Assembly (NCBI GenBank): GCA_964604825.1
Contig: CAZSAL010000080.1
Span: forward strand, 1-6,350
DNA: 6,350 nucleotides
Origin: CAZSAL01 sp964604825
Lineage (GTDB): Bacteria > Elusimicrobiota > Elusimicrobia > 2-01-FULL-59-12
Direction of reading: 5' to 3'
How positions within the stretch are numbered: the stretch's first letter is position 1; the number at the start of each line of letters is the position of its first letter. Below, piece by piece: positions 5,145 through 6,350 of the stretch. A program made the translations under genes and the position numbers. The notes under the pieces were generated by a model. It did no database searches. It was not told the DNA's origin and saw only the letters and a program-made list of their open reading frames with translations.

Positions 5145-5634
5145 TTGAAAGGATATTGCGATGGCACAAGAAAAGACACTCGGTGAACTCTTCTTCCCTG
5201 AAGGTCTTGAAGGGAGTGAGAACGCGGGAAGCGGTTCCTCGTTGGCGGATCAATGGAACTCGGGTGCAAAACCACAAGCTGACCAGGGCGGCGCGCCGGC
5301 TCGCGAGAGAACTTTAGGTGAAATGATGTTTCCGGGTCTCAAGCCGCCCGAGCAAGTAAAAAACCCGCCCTCGCCACTTGCCCGGACATTGAAAGGATAT
5401 TGCGATGGCACAAGAAAAGACACTCGGTGAACTCTTCTTCCCTGAAGGTCTTGAAGGGAGTGAGAACGCGGGAAGCGGTTCCTCGTTGGCGGATCAATGG
5501 AACTCGGGTGCAAAACCACAAGCTGACCAGGGCGGCGCGCCGGCTCGCGAGAGAACTTTAGGTGAAATGATGTTTCCGGGTCTCAAGCCGCCCGAGCAAG
5601 TAAAAAACCCGCCCTCGCCACTTGCCCGGACATT
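5145..5634. repeat. Perfect 244-bp tandem duplication
   Basis: 5145-5390 and 5389-5634 are identical by eye over 246 bases, sharing the two T's at the junction (5389-5390). The unit spans the GAAAGG ribosome site, the ATG and the first 76 codons of the downstream gene. The junction joins the CATTTTT context at the right end to the TTTTGAAAGG context at the left end, so short T-tract homology could have seeded it. With no visible differences, the event is very recent or an assembly error. Confidence 0.95.
5161..5430 (+). pseudogene. Truncated first copy of the FFPxGL-motif gene (89 aa)
   Basis: This ORF has the same ribosome site (GAAAGG, 5147-5152) and the same first 76 residues as the intact gene at 5405. 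Because 244 is not a multiple of three, reading past the junction enters the second copy's leader out of frame, adds 13 unrelated residues (LKGYCDGTRKDTR) and stops at 5428-5430. It overlaps the start of the second copy by 26 bases. The fragment retains two of the four FFP-type motifs but lacks the C-terminal helical part. It could be translated, since its start signals are intact. I treat it as the by-product of the duplication rather than as a functional gene. Confidence 0.8.
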
Positions 5635-6169
5635 TTTCCCGAACGGGCTTGAGGATCCAAACAAACCCGCGGCTCCTGAACCCGGTGCCGATCCGGCAAA
5701 CCAAGGCAATCAACCGGCCGGGGAAATGAAATTGATCGAGGTAGAGAATCCCGACTTAGTGCCCGTTGCATCCGACTCGTATACCATTCCGATCGAGGGA
5801 GCGAATCCAGAACTGGTCGGTTTTTTAAAAACGACTGCGCATGAATTAGGAATGACCAGGCGTCAAACCGCCGCGATTGCCCAACGGTATGATGCCATGG
5901 TTCAAAAGAAGATGGCAGCGGACGCAGCGGGATACAATCAGGCATTTATCGGTTCACTGCAGAAGGCCTGGGGGGAGGGTTTCCAGAACAACATTAACAC
6001 GGCGATTGAGTACTCCACCCAGTTGCAACAGGACATGCCGGCCCTGGGGGAGCTGCTCGGCGGGCATAAGGATGCCGCCATTGCGTATTTGCTCAACGAA
6101 CTTGCTACTGCGAAGGGCTTCAAGAAGACGCTCGGACAAACTTTTTTTCCGAACGGTTTAGCAAAGTAG
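5405..6169 (+). CDS. FFPxGL-motif protein, possibly phage scaffolding-like (254 aa)
   Basis: The ATG at 5405 has GAAAGG at 5391-5396. The N-terminal ~105 residues are low-complexity and probably disordered (G, P, A, Q, E-rich). Set in the protein are four related short motifs: KTLGELFFPEGL (5-16), RTLGEMMFPGL (50-60), RTFFPNGL (75-82) and KTLGQTFFPNGL (241-252), the last at the extreme C-terminus. Residues about 133-235 look helical: NPELVGFLKTTAHELGMTRRQTAAIAQRYDAM, then AWGEGFQNNINTAIEYSTQL and a GHKDAAIAYLLNELA segment. This kind of LGMT-x-AQ / WG-x-x-F-x-x-N layout with a disordered N-terminus recalls phage capsid-assembly scaffolding proteins, but that match is from memory and weak. No portal or terminase gene precedes it, which is atypical for a scaffold. 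Coding is certain; role is tentative. Confidence 0.8.
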   Translation: MAQEKTLGELFFPEGLEGSENAGSGSSLADQWNSGAKPQADQGGAPARERTLGEMMFPGLKPPEQVKNPPSPLARTFFPNGLEDPNKPAAPEPGADPANQGNQPAGEMKLIEVENPDLVPVASDSYTIPIEGANPELVGFLKTTAHELGMTRRQTAAIAQRYDAMVQKKMAADAAGYNQAFIGSLQKAWGEGFQNNINTAIEYSTQLQQDMPALGELLGGHKDAAIAYLLNELATAKGFKKTLGQTFFPNGLAK

Positions 6170-6188
6170 CAGGATTGTAGTAAAGCAG

Positions 6189-6230
6189 GGGGACCGATTC
6201 CAGGCGCCTGTCCGGTCCACCCCGGAGGGG
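6189..6230. other. Nested inverted repeats in the spacer after the FFPxGL gene
   Basis: GGACCG (6191-6196) pairs with CGGTCC (6213-6218), enclosing a perfect 10-base palindrome CAGGCGCCTG (6201-6210). Next to it, CCCC (6220-6223) can pair with GGGG (6227-6230) across a 3-base loop, or alternatively with GGGG at 6189-6192 to extend the first stem with a bulge. The two foldings exclude each other in part. There is no T-run after them, so a simple intrinsic terminator is unlikely; an RNA processing site, protein-binding site or translation-control leader is possible. The structure is seen, its role is not. Confidence 0.45.
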
Positions 6231-6314
6231 AATACGGAGATCGCCTCCACCCCAACCGAGTTCCATGGCGATAGTATAACAACGATCTTGCCGGAATGGA
6301 AAGGAGTGTTTTCA

Positions 6315-6350
6315 TTGATTCTCTGCCCACCGCTTAAACTCGAACATGCG
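6315..6350 (+). CDS. Possible start of a further gene (partial, TTG start)
   Basis: AAAGGAG at 6300-6306 is followed after 8 bases by TTG 6315-6317, and the frame stays open to the window edge (12 codons, MILCPPLKLEHA). The same frame is open backwards to 6162, with other weak starts at TTG 6288 and GTG 6306, neither placed well relative to a ribosome site. The fragment is too short to identify. Confidence 0.4.
   Translation, partial: MILCPPLKLEHA

Noticed and set aside
6275..6280. TATAAC as a -10 promoter element before the last gene
   Set aside because: No TTGACA-like hexamer at 16-18 bases upstream; the match alone is not evidence.
6162..6314. Open + frame continuing backwards from the partial last gene
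   Set aside because: It has no ATG, GTG or TTG with a placed ribosome site before 6288; only an ATT at 6174. The AAAGGAG fits TTG 6315.
5938..6330. Minus-strand ORF of 130 codons opposite the FFPxGL gene end
   Set aside because: It is antisense to a well-supported gene with its own ribosome site, has low-complexity sequence and no recognisable domain; other minus-strand ORFs are rejected for the same reasons.

Overview
The window reads as part of a bacteriophage or prophage genome: an early replication block followed by a run of small accessory genes and a protein with some scaffold-like character. Every credible gene is on the + strand. Genes abut or overlap, most starts have a purine-rich GGAGG/AAAGGAG-type ribosome site, and TTG starts appear to be used. 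This points to a bacterial host. I cannot name the host; an excisionase-like gene at the left would fit a temperate phage or an integrated element.

Left part (1-580): two copies of a 20-bp direct repeat lie just before a 69-residue excisionase/MerR-type helix-turn-helix gene. Two very small genes follow (49 and 35 residues), each with its own strong ribosome site.

Replication block (582-3088): a lambda O-like origin-binding protein carries, inside its own coding sequence, an array of four repeats (three closely matching, one degenerate). An A-rich, purine-biased tract follows directly, which is the layout of the lambda origin. Its stop codon overlaps (TGATG) the start of a 582-residue T7 gp4/Twinkle-like primase-helicase with zinc-binding, TOPRIM and RecA-like helicase parts. 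Together these suggest a self-contained initiation module: the O-like protein opens the origin, and the phage's own primase-helicase unwinds and primes, with no DnaB-loader gene visible here.

Middle (3097-5132): small unrecognised genes (36, 102, 57, 91 and 21 residues) surround a 319-residue protein with an N-terminal helix-turn-helix and long coiled coils. That protein contains an exact 21-bp (one-heptad) duplication.

Right part (5145-6350): a perfect 244-bp tandem duplication has copied the ribosome site and first 76 codons of a gene. This leaves a truncated 89-residue first copy ahead of the intact 254-residue gene. The intact protein carries four copies of a short TLGE-xFFPxGL-type motif, one at its extreme C-terminus, and a C-terminal helical part loosely like phage scaffolding proteins. 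A hairpin-rich spacer and the first codons of a further gene end the window. No terminase large subunit, portal or coat gene is visible, so the structural reading is an inference only.
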